A stretch of 64,000 bases of DNA from assembly GCF_008369325.1 (NCBI RefSeq), contig NZ_VOBI01000006.1, positions 62,001-126,000 of the forward strand. The letters are read 5' to 3'. How positions within the stretch are numbered: position 1 is the stretch's first letter; each line of letters begins with the position of its first letter. Below are positions 63,380 through 64,000 of the stretch, one piece after another. This stretch comes from Pseudomonas sp. ANT_H12B. GTDB taxonomy: Bacteria; Pseudomonadota; Gammaproteobacteria; Pseudomonadales; Pseudomonadaceae. The position numbers and the translations under genes were made by a program. The notes below the pieces were generated by a model that was not told the origin of the DNA, did no database searches, and saw nothing but the letters and a program-made list of their open reading frames with translations.

Positions 63380-64000
63380 ATGTTCGACTATCTGCTGCAA
63401 ATGAACGGTATCGTCAAAACCTTCGGCGGTGTCAAAGCGCTCAATGGCATCGACATCAAGGTCAAGCCCGGTGAGTGCGTCGGGCTGTGCGGCGAGAATG
63501 GCGCCGGCAAGTCCACGCTGATGAAAATCCTTTCCGCGGTCTACCCCCATGGCACCTGGGACGGTGAAATCCTCTGGGACGGTCAACCGCTCGAGGCGCA
63601 ATCGATCAGCGAAACGGAAGCCGCCGGCATCGTCATCATTCACCAGGAACTGACGCTGGTTCCCGACCTGTCGGTGGCCGAGAACATTTTCATGGGCCAT
63701 GAACTGACGCTGCCCGGTGGGCGGATGAATTACCCGGCGATGATCCACCGCGCCGAAGCCCTGATGCGTGAATTGAAAGTGCCGGACATGAACGTATCGC
63801 TGCCGGTTTCTCAGTACGGCGGCGGCTATCAGCAACTGGTGGAAATCGCCAAGGCTCTGAACAAGCACGCGCGCCTGCTGATCCTCGACGAGCCTTCATC
63901 GGCCCTGACCCGTTCGGAAATCGAGGTGCTGCTGGACATCATCCGCGACCTCAAGGCCAAGGGTGTCGCCTGTGTCTACATCTCCCACAAGCTTGATGAA
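63380..64000 (+). CDS. xylG: D-xylose ABC transporter ATP-binding protein, 5' part (runs off window)
   Basis: About 207 codons from ATG 63380 to the window edge with no stop. N-terminal ABC domain of a sugar-type double ATPase: [21 protein letters not shown], Walker [11 protein letters not shown]-loop [19 protein letters not shown], a signature written [16 protein letters not shown] (first position Tyr-Gly-Gly-Gly rather than LSGG, usual in XylG), Walker [13 protein letters not shown], and H-loop ISHKL at the very end. The permease xylH presumably follows outside. Confidence 0.93.
   Translation, partial: MFDYLLQMNGIVKTFGGVKALNGIDIKVKPGECVGLCGENGAGKSTLMKILSAVYPHGTWDGEILWDGQPLEAQSISETEAAGIVIIHQELTLVPDLSVAENIFMGHELTLPGGRMNYPAMIHRAEALMRELKVPDMNVSLPVSQYGGGYQQLVEIAKALNKHARLLILDEPSSALTRSEIEVLLDIIRDLKAKGVACVYISHKLDE

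Overview
The window reads as Pseudomonas chromosome, most likely from the P. fluorescens group. It carries oprI, an EF-P with Arg32 next to earP, cysB, sagS/ospR-type genes, KefC-like and Amt transporters, and paired REP elements (REPINs) of the kind common in P. fluorescens. Codon use is G/C-rich throughout. From memory, long stretches follow P. aeruginosa PAO1 order: sagS-ospR-gpx-msrB-alaA-htpX-tpm, then deaD-crotonase-spermidine synthase-like-class II DAHP synthase, ohrR-ohr-efp-earP, and oprI-L,D-transpeptidase-tesA-ABC-permease. A cysB/uspA/aroG block sits between earP and oprI. No tRNA, rRNA or CRISPR array was seen.

Layout. 0-9.5 kb: housekeeping and envelope genes (YgdI lipoprotein, pseudouridine synthase, a LexA-boxed gene of unknown function, glutaredoxin-like protein, cation antiporter, Amt, YqjD/E/K stress operon, EAL phosphodiesterase, dGTPase). 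9.6-17.6 kb: a signalling block with a REC-only protein, a BvgA/RocA-like regulator, a BvgS/RocS-like hybrid kinase and an HD-GYP protein with a large insert. 17.6-22.9 kb: redox repair (free Met-R-sulfoxide reductase, MsrB, glutathione peroxidase, OspR) and the SagS hybrid kinase. 23-34 kb: AlaA, HtpX, Tpm, an extradiol-type dioxygenase, DEAD helicase, crotonase, class II DAHP synthase and a YcaQ-like DNA glycosylase. 34-39 kb: two LysR regulators, TauE, and ohrR-ohr-secreted esterase. 39-50 kb: efp/earP, a Gre-like factor, cysB, uspA, a 5'-nucleotidase, ketopantoate reductase, PilZ, class I DAHP synthase, oprI and an L,D-transpeptidase. 50-54.4 kb: tesA with a YbbA/YbbP-type ABC exporter.

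At 54.6 kb the core order breaks. A greB gene is cut after 56 codons. It is followed by a complete greB of another lineage on the other strand, an accessory cassette (HxlR regulator, SDR, F420-type NADP oxidoreductase, epoxide hydrolase) and two decayed transposase relics (IS66-like and IS1182-like). After these comes the xylose locus (xylR, xylA, xylF, xylG), which runs off the window. I read 54.6-59.4 kb as a horizontally assembled insertion.

Most regulatory interest lies in short sequences: a perfect LexA-type box, a perfect 9+4+9 palindrome before gpx, an intrinsic-terminator structure in the msrB leader, paired operators before ohr, and a structured leader before deaD. These calls come from reading the sequence by eye. 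No alignment or database search was run.
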